From Pseudomonas coleopterorum (GTDB taxonomy: Bacteria > Pseudomonadota > Gammaproteobacteria > Pseudomonadales > Pseudomonadaceae), in assembly GCF_900105555.1 (NCBI RefSeq), contig NZ_FNTZ01000001.1, positions 2,418,001-2,482,000 of the forward strand: a stretch of 64,000 bases of DNA. The letters are read 5' to 3'. The position numbers and the translations under genes are program-made. The notes under the pieces were generated by a model. The model did no database searches, had not been told where the DNA came from, and saw only the letters and a list, made by a program, of their open reading frames with translations. Of this stretch, positions 17,061 through 30,533 are shown one piece after another (position 1 is the first letter of the stretch; each line of letters starts with the position of its first letter).

Positions 17061-17629
17061 GTGCTTCGTTCCAGCTCGGCAAGCAGACAGCCAATGCCGT
17101 GGAGTGAAAGAATATGGTCAGGCGTCTGCAGGCGGATGGCCGCCTGCGGCATGACCGCAACCCGCGCCTCGGCGGGGTCTTGGACGATGGTCAAGCCACC
17201 TTTGCGTTTGATGCTGGCCAGGCCGCGCGCACCGTCTTCGTTGGCACCGGTCAGCAGAACGCCGATCAGGCTGGCGCCATAGGCATCGGCTGCCGAATCG
17301 AAGAGAAAGTCGATCGCTGGCCGTGAATAATGAACCCGCTCCTCCTGACTCAATGACAGACTGAAGTCGCGCTCTACCGACAAGTGATAGCTGGGCCCGG
17401 CGAAGTAGAACATGCCTGCCTCGATCGGCTCCTTGTCGCGGGCCTGGCGCACCGGCCGATTCAAGCGCCGCTCGAACACTTCCGCCAGCTGGCTGTGACG
17501 CTCGTCGGGCAGGTGCAGTACTGTCAGCACCGGTAGCTTGAAGGTCGTCGGTAGCTGGCCGTAGATGCCCAGCAACGCTTCCACGCCGCCGGCCGAAGCC
17601 CCCACCACCACCGCTTGAAAACGACTCAT
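17054..17629 (-). CDS. CheB-type protein-glutamate methylesterase, catalytic domain only
   Basis: 191 residues from the ATG at 17629, which overlaps the CheR stop as ATGA. Methylesterase triad: Ser12 in VVVGASAGGVEAL, His39 in TVLHLPDERHS, Asp132 in LTGANEDGARGL. The N-terminal receiver of chemotaxis CheB is absent, so activity cannot be controlled by direct phosphorylation of this chain. In chemotaxis this enzyme removes methyl esters from receptors; here no receptor, CheA or CheW is encoded nearby. The frame is open 60 codons upstream, within cheR, and was not used. Confidence 0.88.
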   Translation of the reverse strand: MSRFQAVVVGASAGGVEALLGIYGQLPTTFKLPVLTVLHLPDERHSQLAEVFERRLNRPVRQARDKEPIEAGMFYFAGPSYHLSVERDFSLSLSQEERVHYSRPAIDFLFDSAADAYGASLIGVLLTGANEDGARGLASIKRKGGLTIVQDPAEARVAVMPQAAIRLQTPDHILSLHGIGCLLAELERSTC

Positions 17630-18479
17630 GACTTGCGATAGATCCGTTCCGGGCGCGTCAGGGTTTCGAAGCGCGAACTGTAGGCCGAGAAATCCAGGGT
17701 TTCCTTGCTGCCCAGCATGAGAAAGCCACGCCGGCTCAACGACTCGTGGAACAGCCCGAAGGCGCGGTCCTGCAAGCCCTTGTTGAAATAGATGAGCACG
17801 TTGCGACACGACACCAGTTGCGTCTCGGAAAACACGCTGTCGGTGGCCAGGCTATGGTCGGCGAAAGTCACGTTGGCGCGCAGGCCGCTGTCGAAGATCG
17901 CGTTGCCGTAGGCCGCCGTATAATAGTCGGAGAACGAGCGAGTGCCACCGGCGCGCTGGTAGTTCTGCGTATAGGCGCGCACGCTTTCCATGGAATAGAT
18001 GCCTTGCTTGGCCTTCTCCAGGGAGACTGGATTGATGTCGGTCGCGTAGATGATGGTACGTTCGAGCAGACCTTCCTCGCGCAGGAGGATGGCCATCGAA
18101 TAGACCTCCTCCCCCGTGCTGCACCCGGCGATCCAGACTTTCACCGACGGATAGGTCTTGAGCAGCGGCACCACTTCGCGGCGCAAGGCCAGAAAGTGCT
18201 CTGGATCGCGAAACATCTCGCTGACCGGGATCGTCAGGTACTGCAGCAGCTCCATGAACGCCGTGGGCTCGTGCAGCACCCGCGCCTGCAGCGACGAGAC
18301 GCTGCCGCACTCCATCTGCCGCAGCGCGTGCAGAATGCGGCGCTTCACCGAAGCGCCGGAATAGTCACGGAAATCGTAGCTGTAGGTGAGGTAGATCGCC
18401 TCGATCAACAGCCGGATCTCGATATCGATATGGCGTTCGGCAGCCGGTTGCAACGACTGATCGGCCGGGGAATCACTCA

Positions 18480-18480
<1 letters not shown>
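17626..18480 (-). CDS. CheR-type protein-glutamate O-methyltransferase
   Basis: 284 residues. N-terminal helical domain ([25 protein letters not shown]) and SAM-binding catalytic domain ([47 protein letters not shown]-like [19 protein letters not shown]). It also has the C-terminal [12 protein letters not shown] segment typical of CheR. It would methylate glutamates on a signalling protein. The start is GTG at 18478-18480, touching the TAG stop of the hybrid kinase (TAGTG), so translation is coupled. Substrate unknown: the CHASE3/coiled-coil region of the neighbouring kinase is a candidate by context only. Confidence 0.88.
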
Positions 18481-21965
<3,485 letters not shown>

Positions 21966-22233
21966 GTCCTTGGACCCGGATCCTGTAATCGAGGCGGGGG
22001 ATTTTGCCGCAATTCGATCAAAGAGTTAGGTTTTTTCCGTACGTCTTGTAAGAATTTTCATATCTAAACGCGGGAACCGTCTCGTTTAATGGCTCCGCAG
22101 GCATGGTCTGGCTCCGACCCATGCTTTATGATGGCGCCCTGCCTCCCAGGTGCTTTTCGCCTCGAGGCGCATCGATATCAGCGAAATGACGGCTCGGCGC
22201 CGTCTGCGCCCTTTGCCGACCAGGATCCGAACG

Positions 22234-22596
22234 ATGTCCGATACCGCCAAAACCATTCCTGTCGTCGAAGACGACGCGATCGTCCGCATGCTGATCGTGG
22301 ACGTGCTGGAGGAATTCGAGTTCGAGGTACTGGAAGCCGAGGACGGACCGGGCGCCCTGAAATTTCTCGAAGACGCCGCCAAGACCATAGACCTGATGAT
22401 GACGGACATGGGCTTGCCCGGCATGGATGGCAAGGAATTGGCCCAAAAGGCGCGCGTTCTGCGCCCGGTACTGCCAGTACTGTTTGCCAGCGGCTACGCC
22501 GAAGCCCTCGACGTGCCTGCGGGCATGAGCAGTATCGGCAAGCCGTTTTCCATCGACCAGCTGCGCGACAAGGTCAAGAGCATGCTGGTGGCATAA
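22234..22596 (+). CDS. Single-domain response regulator (receiver only)
   Basis: 120 residues from the ATG at 22234 (MSDTAKTIPVVEDDA), chosen because residues upstream in the open frame do not fit a receiver. Acidic pocket VEDDA, phosphoacceptor in MMTDMGLPGMDG, VLFASGYAE and Lys in IGKPFSIDQL. Divergently transcribed from the large hybrid kinase, so it shares its intergenic region and is a plausible partner. It resembles the 125-residue receiver at the other end of the cluster. Confidence 0.88.
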   Translation: MSDTAKTIPVVEDDAIVRMLIVDVLEEFEFEVLEAEDGPGALKFLEDAAKTIDLMMTDMGLPGMDGKELAQKARVLRPVLPVLFASGYAEALDVPAGMSSIGKPFSIDQLRDKVKSMLVA

Positions 22597-22670
22597 AGCC
22601 CTGCCTGTGGCTACAACCCCGCGCGTAATCATGGCCTAATACGTGCCCGGTTTTTTCCCAGAGTCTTTTC

Positions 22671-23954
22671 ATGTCTCCTCAGCGCGTCCTGGTCATCGGC
22701 TATGTATGGCCCGAGCCCACCTCATCGGCAGCCGGTGGACACATGATGCAGCTGCTGCACTGCTTCGTGGCCCAGGGATGGCAAGTCACCTTCGCCAGCC
22801 CCGCCAGGGTCGGCGAGCACAAGGCCGATCTGGCAGCGCTGGGCATCGGCGAACAGGCCATCGAGCTCAACAACGAAAGCTTTGACCATTTCATCGGCGA
22901 CTTGCAGCCAGACGTGGTGCTGTTCGACCGCTTCATGATGGAGGAGCAATTCGGCTGGCGTGTGGAGCTGCACTGTCCGCAGGCACTGCGGGTGCTTGAA
23001 ACCTGTGACCTGCAAAGTCTGCGCGACGCCCGCCAGGCGCTGCTGAAGGAACGTTTGCGCGACAGTGACGATGAAGACGATTTCACCGCATTGTTCGACG
23101 TATCGCCTGACCGTCTCTACCAGCACATGAGCGAGGCCGACATTACCCACCGCGAAGTCGCCGCGATCTTCCGCTGCGACCTGAGCCTGATGATTTCGCC
23201 ATTCGAATCGCAGTTGCTGATCGAGCGCTTCGGTGTCCCGCCCAGTCTGCTTCATGACTGCCCTTTGATGGTGGAGCCGCTGGCCACACCTCCCCTCGAT
23301 TTCCAGCAACGCGCGAACTTCGTCTGCATTGGCAACTTTCGTCACGCACCCAATTGGGACGCCGTGCTGTGGCTGAAGCATCAAGTGTGGCCGCGCATTC
23401 GCAAGCGACTGCCCAAAGCCGAGCTGCACCTGTACGGCGCCTACACACCTCCCAAGGCCACAGCCCTGCACAACCCCGCACACGGGTTTCTGATCAAGGG
23501 CTGGGCGCCCGATGCATTGGAGGTGGTGGGTCAGGCGCGGGTCGCACTGGCGCCTTTGCGCTTTGGCGCCGGTATCAAGGGCAAGTTGCTCGATGCCGTG
23601 CTCTGCGGGACGCCCAGTGTGACTACACCTTGCGGGGTCGAGGGCATGCGCACGGGTGACTGCTGGCCGGGTCTAGTCGCCAGCAGTGCAGAGGAACTGG
23701 CGGAAGCCGCGGCGGTGTTGTACGACGACGAAGATCAGTGGAACGAAGCCCAGCAGCGGTGCCGGGAGCTCTTGCCCGCAGAGTATGGAATGGAGCACCA
23801 CGCTCGAACACTGGTCCTGCGCCTGGAGCAGGTCATAGGAAACCTTGCGCGGCATCGCCGTGACAATTTTATCGGCGCCATGCTTCGCCATCATCTGCAC
23901 AAAAGTACGAAGTATTTCTCACAGTGGATCCAATCCAAGAACCAATCGATCTAA
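22671..23954 (+). CDS. Glycosyltransferase (GT-B fold)
   Basis: 427 residues, no membrane segment. N-terminal half begins VLVIGYVWPEPTSSAAGGHMMQLL, a typical GT-B glycine-rich first strand and loop. The C-terminal half holds the donor-binding region: FVCIGNFRHAPNWDAVLWLKH, AELHLYGAYTPP, LIKGWAPDALEVV, VALAPLRFGAGIKGKLLDAV and GTPSVTTPCGVEGM. Donor and acceptor are unknown; it may act on surface polysaccharide or glycoprotein. Only 74 bp after the receiver gene, so possibly cotranscribed with it. Confidence 0.8.
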   Translation: MSPQRVLVIGYVWPEPTSSAAGGHMMQLLHCFVAQGWQVTFASPARVGEHKADLAALGIGEQAIELNNESFDHFIGDLQPDVVLFDRFMMEEQFGWRVELHCPQALRVLETCDLQSLRDARQALLKERLRDSDDEDDFTALFDVSPDRLYQHMSEADITHREVAAIFRCDLSLMISPFESQLLIERFGVPPSLLHDCPLMVEPLATPPLDFQQRANFVCIGNFRHAPNWDAVLWLKHQVWPRIRKRLPKAELHLYGAYTPPKATALHNPAHGFLIKGWAPDALEVVGQARVALAPLRFGAGIKGKLLDAVLCGTPSVTTPCGVEGMRTGDCWPGLVASSAEELAEAAAVLYDDEDQWNEAQQRCRELLPAEYGMEHHARTLVLRLEQVIGNLARHRRDNFIGAMLRHHLHKSTKYFSQWIQSKNQSI

Positions 23955-24036
23955 GCACCTTCTGGACGTACGTAGTCGGACAACTAGACTCTTGAGTTCA
24001 AAGCACCATTCCCATGCTCTTTCAGGATGAACGACG

Positions 24037-24975
24037 ATGGCGCCGACCACTAACTCCAAGGTGTACGACTCCGATCTGATGCTCAAACTGCGCACCCGAC
24101 ACGAAAAGCTAGGGCCGGCGCTGCAAAAAGTCTCCGGGTTTCTGTTGGCCAACCCCTACCGAAGCGCGACGCTCAATATAGAAGAACTGGCTGTCGTGAC
24201 CGGCACTTCCACAGCCGCCGTCAACCGCATGGCCAATGCGATAGGATTGAACGGTTTTACGGGATTGCGCTTCGCCCTGATGGAAAATCTGCTGGCCGTC
24301 GTGTCTGCGGCCGACACCATCCACGAGAGACTCCAGCACTCATCCGACAAAAGTTTCTATCTGAATCATCAGATCAGTCTGAGCAAGCACCACCTGGACA
24401 ACGTCGCCCGGATGAACGACAACCAGACCTTCGAGGACATGGCTCGGCAGTTGGTGCGCTCACAGAATGTATTCGTGGTCGGTTTGGGCAACAGTTTTCA
24501 CATCGCCCAGATGGCGGCAGCAGGGCTTAACCCTTTCTGCGTCGGCGCGCACTGCGTGACGCTGGATGGAGGCATGGAAGGTTCAGCCTACAGGCTGAGC
24601 AACATCACCAGCGACGATGCACTTCTGGCCATCGCCCTGCCTGCCTACACCCGAGAAACCATCGACATGGCCAGGTTCGCTCAATCCCGCGGCGCGTGCG
24701 TGATGAGCATCACCGACTGCCCGGCCTCGCCCTTGGTGAAGCTGTCCAACAAGAGCCTGTTCATCCCTACCGCTCATCCGGTGCTGCCTCATTCCAAAGT
24801 AGGGCTGATGGCCGCCGTCGAGGCCTTGTTGGCGCAGGTCCAGCTCTTGAAGCCAATGAGCCGTGAAAATCAACCTCCGCCTGCTGGCTGGAAACCGGAT
24901 CGCCCCAGCGTGCGACCTTCGTGGCCCAGCCTGTTGCGTCCCGGTGCGCCACGCAAGCACGACGATCCGCAATGA
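24037..24975 (+). CDS. RpiR/MurR-family regulator (HTH plus SIS domain)
   Basis: 312 residues. The N-terminal HTH-6 domain (LGPALQKVSGFLLANPYRSATLNIEELAVVTGTSTAAVNRMANAIG) is followed by a SIS sugar-phosphate-binding domain (VFVVGLGNSFHIAQMAAAGL, DALLAIALPAYTRETIDMA, ACVMSITDCPASPLVKLSN). The C-terminal 40 residues are proline/basic rich and unlike the family. These regulators sense phosphosugars. Its place just upstream of mtlR and the mannitol operon suggests a role in polyol or hexose control, by context only. Confidence 0.82.
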   Translation: MAPTTNSKVYDSDLMLKLRTRHEKLGPALQKVSGFLLANPYRSATLNIEELAVVTGTSTAAVNRMANAIGLNGFTGLRFALMENLLAVVSAADTIHERLQHSSDKSFYLNHQISLSKHHLDNVARMNDNQTFEDMARQLVRSQNVFVVGLGNSFHIAQMAAAGLNPFCVGAHCVTLDGGMEGSAYRLSNITSDDALLAIALPAYTRETIDMARFAQSRGACVMSITDCPASPLVKLSNKSLFIPTAHPVLPHSKVGLMAAVEALLAQVQLLKPMSRENQPPPAGWKPDRPSVRPSWPSLLRPGAPRKHDDPQ

Positions 24976-25068
24976 GTTTGGTCATCTCAGCCTTGGACGT
25001 GTAGCCCCGAACGCCGCTATGCTCGAGTGCGCATTCCCGATCGGCACAATCACAATAGCAGCCACGGC

Positions 25069-25962
25069 ATGACCCGACCTATACGGATAACAGACCCATC
25101 CTATGAGTTGATGGACGACCACGAAGGTCGCTCCATCATCTATCGCCAGCACGGCTTCCCGTGTCCGCTGGTGCGCTGGCATTTTCACAAGGAATACGAA
25201 CTGCACCTGCTGGTCGCGACGTCGGGCAAGGTGTTCGTGGGTGATTACATCGGCAACTTCAATCCAGGCAGCCTGTTTCTGACCGGGCCCAATCTGCCGC
25301 ACAACTGGATCAGCCAGATGCAGAGTGGTCAGTCGGTGAACAAGCGCGACATGCTGGTCAATTTCACCGATGAGCTGTTCGACCAAGGCCATCAGGTCTT
25401 CAGCGAACTGCGCAGCCTCGCCCCGCTGCTGGACCGTGCGCGCTATGGCATCGAATTTCGCTGCCCACAGACCATCGCCCAGGCCAGCGTGTCGATGCAG
25501 CGTATCGCCGACAGCCAGGGCATCAGTCGACTCGGCCACTTCCTGATTCTCATGGAATCGCTGGCCGCCTGTGACGATTACCAACTGCTGTCAGGCACCG
25601 CCGCCGCACAGGACGCCGACGAGCACGCGGTCGAACGGACCAACCGCGCCGTCGACTACATCTTCGCTCACTACGCCCGTGAGCTGTCCCTGGAAGAAGT
25701 CGCAGCCTACCTGGGCATGAAACCCACCTACTTCTCCAGGGTGTTCAAGCAAGCCACCGGCCGCTGCTTCGTCGAATTCGTCAACCGTCTGCGCATCAGC
25801 AAGTCCTGCGAGCTGCTGGCCGATGGCGATCGCCCGGTGACGGACGTGTGCTTCGAATCGGGCTTTAACAATATCTCCAATTTCAACCGTCGCTTTCAAC
25901 AGCTCAAGGGCATGACCCCGTCGCACTATCGTCGTCTGGCCATGCAACGGCTGAGCTCCTGA
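25069..25962 (+). CDS. mtlR: AraC-family activator of the mannitol operon
   Basis: 297 residues from the ATG at 25069 (MTRPIRITDPSYELMDDHEG). The N-terminal cupin-like sensing domain contains YRQHGFPCPLVRWHFHKEYELHLL, VFVGDYIGNFNPGSLFLTGPNLPHNW. The C-terminal 100 residues form the double HTH: ELSLEEVAAYLGMKPTYFSRVFKQATG and RPVTDVCFESGFNNISNFNRRFQQLKGMTPSHYRR. It matches Pseudomonas MtlR, which activates mtlEFGKD in response to mannitol, arabitol or glucitol. It lies 211 bp upstream of mtlE in the same direction. A GTG at 25027 would add 14 residues. Confidence 0.88.
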   Translation: MTRPIRITDPSYELMDDHEGRSIIYRQHGFPCPLVRWHFHKEYELHLLVATSGKVFVGDYIGNFNPGSLFLTGPNLPHNWISQMQSGQSVNKRDMLVNFTDELFDQGHQVFSELRSLAPLLDRARYGIEFRCPQTIAQASVSMQRIADSQGISRLGHFLILMESLAACDDYQLLSGTAAAQDADEHAVERTNRAVDYIFAHYARELSLEEVAAYLGMKPTYFSRVFKQATGRCFVEFVNRLRISKSCELLADGDRPVTDVCFESGFNNISNFNRRFQQLKGMTPSHYRRLAMQRLSS

Positions 25963-26026
25963 AACCTGTACGAAACCTCACAGCGCCTGCCGGCATCCCT
26001 CTGGCACGGCGCGCCTGTCGCACGGG

Positions 26027-26049
26027 CAGTGCAAATTAGTATCAGTGCA
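26027..26049 (+). promoter_or_regulatory. Direct repeats upstream of mtlE, candidate MtlR operator
   Basis: Two copies of CAGTGCA (26027-26033 and 26043-26049), 16 bp apart start to start, plus a related CAGTGC at about 26100, in the 211-bp mtlR-mtlE gap. AraC-family activators often bind such spaced direct repeats just upstream of -35. No consensus was available to compare, so this is a proposal. Confidence 0.3.
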
Positions 26050-26173
26050 GGTGCTCCCAGGGATTTGTCAGAACGGCTGCGGGGGTCTGTAATCAGAGCC
26101 AGTGCTTCACCTCGACGAAGACACAAGAATAATAACCAAGGCCGCCTCCCGGCGTGCCGAAGAGGAATGCGAG

Positions 26174-27493
26174 ATGACGATCGACCGCAAACATCTGCTC
26201 GTTGCCGGCGCCCTGTGCGGTGCACTGTCCCTCAGCGGCTACAGCTACGCTGACACCACCCTGACCATCGCCACCGTCAACAACAGCGACATGATTCGCA
26301 TGCAGCGCCTGGCCAAGACGTTCGAGACCGAGCATCCCGACATCAAGCTCAACTGGGTGGTGCTGGAAGAAAACGTGCTGCGTCAGCGCCTGACCACTGA
26401 TATCGCGACTCAGGGCGGCCAGTTCGACGTGCTGACCATCGGCATGTACGAAGCGTCGCTGTGGGGCGCCAAGGGCTGGCTGTCACCGATGAAGGACCTG
26501 CCCGCCAGCTACGACATCGACGATGTCTTCCCTTCGGTACGCGACGGCCTGTCGGTGAAGGGTCAGCTCTACGCCCTGCCTTTCTATGCCGAAAGCTCGA
26601 TGACCTACTACCGCACCGACCTGTTCAAGGCGGCCGGGCTGGAAATGCCGGAGAAACCCACCTGGACACAGATCGCCGACTTCGCCGGCAAACTCACTGA
26701 CAAGAGCAAGGACCAATACGGCCTGTGCCTGCGCGGCAAGGCCGGCTGGGGCGAGAACATGGCCTTGATCACCACCGTAGCCAACAGCTTCGGCGGCAGC
26801 TGGTTCAACAATGAGTGGAAGCCGCAGTTCGACAGCGAGGCGTGGAAGAAGGCGCTCAATTTTTATGTCGACAACATGAAGAAATCCGGCCCACCGGGCG
26901 CATCGAGCAACGGTTTCAACGAGAACCTGGCCCTGTTCAACAGCGGCAAGTGCGCCATCTGGGTCGACGCCAGCGTGGCCGGCTCCTTCACCATGGACAA
27001 GACCCAGAGCAAGGTCGCCGACAGCGTCGGCTTCACCTTCGCCCCCCACGAAACCACTGACAAGGGCTCCGCCTGGTTGTACTCCTGGGCCCTGGCCATT
27101 CCGACCAGCTCGAAAAACCAGCAGGCTGCGCAGCAATTCTCGGCCTGGGCGACCTCCAAGGAGTACGCCGCGCTGGTGGCCAAGACCGACGGCGTGGCCA
27201 ACGTGCCGCCGGGTACGCGCAAATCCACCTACACCGATGAGTACCTGAAGGCGGCGCCGTTCGCGCACATCACCCTCGAATCGCTGAAGGTCGCCGATCC
27301 CAAGCAGACCGATACCAAGCCGTATGTGGGTATCCAACTGGTGACGATCCCCGAGTTCCAGGCCATCGGCACCGAGGTCGGCAAGGCATTTTCTGCCGCG
27401 CTGACCGGCCAGAGCACGGCCGATCAGGCCTTGGTCGTCGCGCAGACAGCCACCGAGCGGGCCATGAAGCGCGCCGGCTACCCCAAGCAGTAA
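26174..27493 (+). CDS. mtlE: Polyol (mannitol/glucitol) ABC transporter, periplasmic binding protein
   Basis: 439 residues from the ATG at 26174. Signal peptide (KHLLVAGALCGALSLSGYSYA) then an extracellular solute-binding domain family 1: TLTIATVNNSDMIRMQRLAKTFE, FDVLTIGMYEASLWGAKGWL, YALPFYAESSMTYYRTDLF, FNSGKCAIWVDASVAGSF, GSAWLYSWALAIPTSS. It captures sugar alcohols in the periplasm for MtlFGK. First gene of the operon, followed by a strong intercistronic hairpin that may raise its dose above that of the permeases. Confidence 0.92.
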   Translation: MTIDRKHLLVAGALCGALSLSGYSYADTTLTIATVNNSDMIRMQRLAKTFETEHPDIKLNWVVLEENVLRQRLTTDIATQGGQFDVLTIGMYEASLWGAKGWLSPMKDLPASYDIDDVFPSVRDGLSVKGQLYALPFYAESSMTYYRTDLFKAAGLEMPEKPTWTQIADFAGKLTDKSKDQYGLCLRGKAGWGENMALITTVANSFGGSWFNNEWKPQFDSEAWKKALNFYVDNMKKSGPPGASSNGFNENLALFNSGKCAIWVDASVAGSFTMDKTQSKVADSVGFTFAPHETTDKGSAWLYSWALAIPTSSKNQQAAQQFSAWATSKEYAALVAKTDGVANVPPGTRKSTYTDEYLKAAPFAHITLESLKVADPKQTDTKPYVGIQLVTIPEFQAIGTEVGKAFSAALTGQSTADQALVVAQTATERAMKRAGYPKQ

Positions 27494-27506
27494 CACGTCT
27501 GCCCTG

Positions 27507-27530
27507 CTGCCCGCCGATTGCGGCGGGCAG
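27507..27530 (+). terminator. Intercistronic hairpin between mtlE and mtlF
   Basis: Perfect 10-bp stem CTGCCCGCCG (27507-27516) / CGGCGGGCAG (27521-27530) with a 4-nt loop ATTG and no U tract. Its position right after the binding-protein gene is typical for mRNA-stabilising or partial-termination structures in ABC operons. Confidence 0.65.
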
Positions 27531-27553
27531 CGCTGCTCACCAGGTGCGCACTC

Positions 27554-28480
27554 ATGAATACTACGACTGCCAAGCCCCAGCCTGACACGGCTGAGGTGGC
27601 GGGCAAGCGCCGCTTGTCCAACCCCGGCTGGTTTCTGGTCACCCCTTCGGTCGCCTTGCTCCTGCTGTGGATGATCGTGCCGCTGGGCATGACCGTGTAC
27701 TTCTCGCTGATCCGCTACAACCTGCTGTACCCCGGCGAAAACGAATTCGTGGGGCTCGAGAATTTCAGCTTCTTTCTCACCGACGCAGGCTTCATGCCGG
27801 GCGCCACCAATACCTTGCTGCTGGTGGGCAGCGTGTTGCTGATCAGCGTGGTGTTCGGCGTATTGATTGCCGCGCTGCTGGAAGCCAGCGAATTTCTCGG
27901 CCGCGGGATCGTGCGGGTGATGCTCATCTCGCCGTTCTTCATCATGCCCACAGTGGGCGCACTGATCTTCAAGAACCTGATCTTCCACCCGGTCTCGGGC
28001 ATTCTCGCCGCGGTGTGGAAGTTCTTCGGCGCCGAACCGGTCGACTGGCTGGCTCATTACCCATTGTTCTCGATCATCGTCATCGTCAGTTGGCAATGGC
28101 TGCCGTTCGCCATCCTCTTGCTGATGACTGCCATGCAGTCGCTGGATCAGGAACAGAAGGAAGCCGCGCGGCTGGACGGTGCCGGTGCCCTGGCGATCTT
28201 CTGGCACCTGACGCTGCCGCACCTGGCGCGACCCATCGCGGTGGTGGTCATGATCGAAACGATCTTCCTGCTCTCGGTGTTCGCTGAAATCTTCACCACG
28301 ACCAACGGCGGACCGGGCTTCGCGTCCACCAACCTCGCCTACCTGATCTACAACCAGGCGCTGGTGCAGTTCGACGTGGGCATGGCCTCGGCCGGTGGCT
28401 TGATCGCCGTAGTCATCGCCAACATCGCCGCGATCATCCTGGTGCGGATGATCGGCAAAAACCTCACCGACAAGAACTGA
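27554..28480 (+). CDS. mtlF: Polyol ABC transporter permease MtlF
   Basis: 308 residues from the ATG at 27554. Six membrane helices (first PSVALLLLWMIVPLGMTVYFSL) and the EAA loop that contacts the ATPase, EQKEAARLDGAGALAIFWHLTLP. MalF-like inner-membrane subunit (binding-protein-dependent transport family). Pairs with MtlG and is energised by MtlK. Confidence 0.93.
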   Translation: MNTTTAKPQPDTAEVAGKRRLSNPGWFLVTPSVALLLLWMIVPLGMTVYFSLIRYNLLYPGENEFVGLENFSFFLTDAGFMPGATNTLLLVGSVLLISVVFGVLIAALLEASEFLGRGIVRVMLISPFFIMPTVGALIFKNLIFHPVSGILAAVWKFFGAEPVDWLAHYPLFSIIVIVSWQWLPFAILLLMTAMQSLDQEQKEAARLDGAGALAIFWHLTLPHLARPIAVVVMIETIFLLSVFAEIFTTTNGGPGFASTNLAYLIYNQALVQFDVGMASAGGLIAVVIANIAAIILVRMIGKNLTDKN

Positions 28481-28491
28481 AGGCCTGCGCC

Positions 28492-29322
28492 ATGACACTT
28501 CAACAATCGCGTCGCCTGCAAAGTCTGGTCCTGGGCTGCCTGGCCTGGGCTATAGCCATCGTGGTGTTCTTTCCGATCTTCTGGATGGTGCTGACCAGCT
28601 TCAAGACCGAGATCGACGCCTTCGCCACGCCACCGCAGTTCATTTTCACGCCCACGCTGGAAAACTACCTGCACATCCAGGAACGCAGCGACTACCTGCA
28701 CTTCGCCTGGAACTCGGTGCTGATTTCGTTCAGCGCCACGGCTCTGTGCATGTTGATCGCCGTGCCGGCCGCCTACTCGATGGCATTCTACGAGACCAAG
28801 CGCACCAAGCAGACCCTGCTGTGGATGCTCTCCACCAAGATGCTGCCACCGGTGGGCGTGCTGATGCCCATCTACCTGCTGGCCAAGGGTGCCGGCCTGC
28901 TCGATTCGCGCATCGCCTTGATCGTCATCTACACCCTGATCAACCTGCCGATAGTGGTCTGGATGGTGTACACCTACTTCAAGGACATTCCCCGGGAAAT
29001 CCTTGAAGCGGCACGCCTGGACGGTGCCACCCTGGGTCAGGAAATGCTCCGGGTGCTGTTGCCGATCAGCAAGGGCGGACTGGCTTCGACCGTGCTGCTG
29101 TCACTGATTCTGTGCTGGAACGAAGCGTTCTGGTCGCTGAACCTGACGAGTTCCGGAGCCGCTCCCCTGACCGCACTGATCGCCTCGTATTCAAGCCCTG
29201 AAGGGTTGTTCTGGGCCAAGTTGTCGGCCGTCTCGACCCTCGCCTGCGCGCCGATTCTCATATTCGGCTGGATCAGCCAGAAGCAGCTGGTGCGCGGCCT
29301 TTCCTTCGGTGCAGTCAAGTGA
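28492..29322 (+). CDS. mtlG: Polyol ABC transporter permease MtlG
   Basis: 276 residues, six membrane helices. MalG-like features: LAWAIAIVVFFPIFWMVLTSFK at the N terminus and EAA loop PREILEAARLDGATLGQEML. It starts 11 bp after mtlF. Second transmembrane subunit of the importer. Followed by a REP-class sequence before mtlK. Confidence 0.93.
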   Translation: MTLQQSRRLQSLVLGCLAWAIAIVVFFPIFWMVLTSFKTEIDAFATPPQFIFTPTLENYLHIQERSDYLHFAWNSVLISFSATALCMLIAVPAAYSMAFYETKRTKQTLLWMLSTKMLPPVGVLMPIYLLAKGAGLLDSRIALIVIYTLINLPIVVWMVYTYFKDIPREILEAARLDGATLGQEMLRVLLPISKGGLASTVLLSLILCWNEAFWSLNLTSSGAAPLTALIASYSSPEGLFWAKLSAVSTLACAPILIFGWISQKQLVRGLSFGAVK

Positions 29323-29347
29323 CCCTCACATCATTGTGCGGCGCGCC

Positions 29348-29377
29348 CCTGTGGGAGCGGCTTCTACCCGCGAAGAC
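29348..29377 (+). repeat. Single class-B REP between mtlG and mtlK
   Basis: CCTGTGGGAGCGGCTTCTAC followed by CCGCGAAG, the common Pseudomonas CTGTGGGAGCGGGCT-type REP, inside the 94-bp intercistronic gap of the operon. Confidence 0.75.
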
Positions 29378-29416
29378 GCCCGCCCGAACACCACCTCCTT
29401 CCAAAGGACCCAACCC

Positions 29417-30520
<1,104 letters not shown>

Positions 30521-30533
30521 TACAGGACCGATG

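Noticed and set aside
26483..28498. 671-codon minus-strand frame across mtlE-mtlF
   Set aside because: Antisense to two well-defined transporter genes; His/Gln-rich product typical of complementary-strand shadows.
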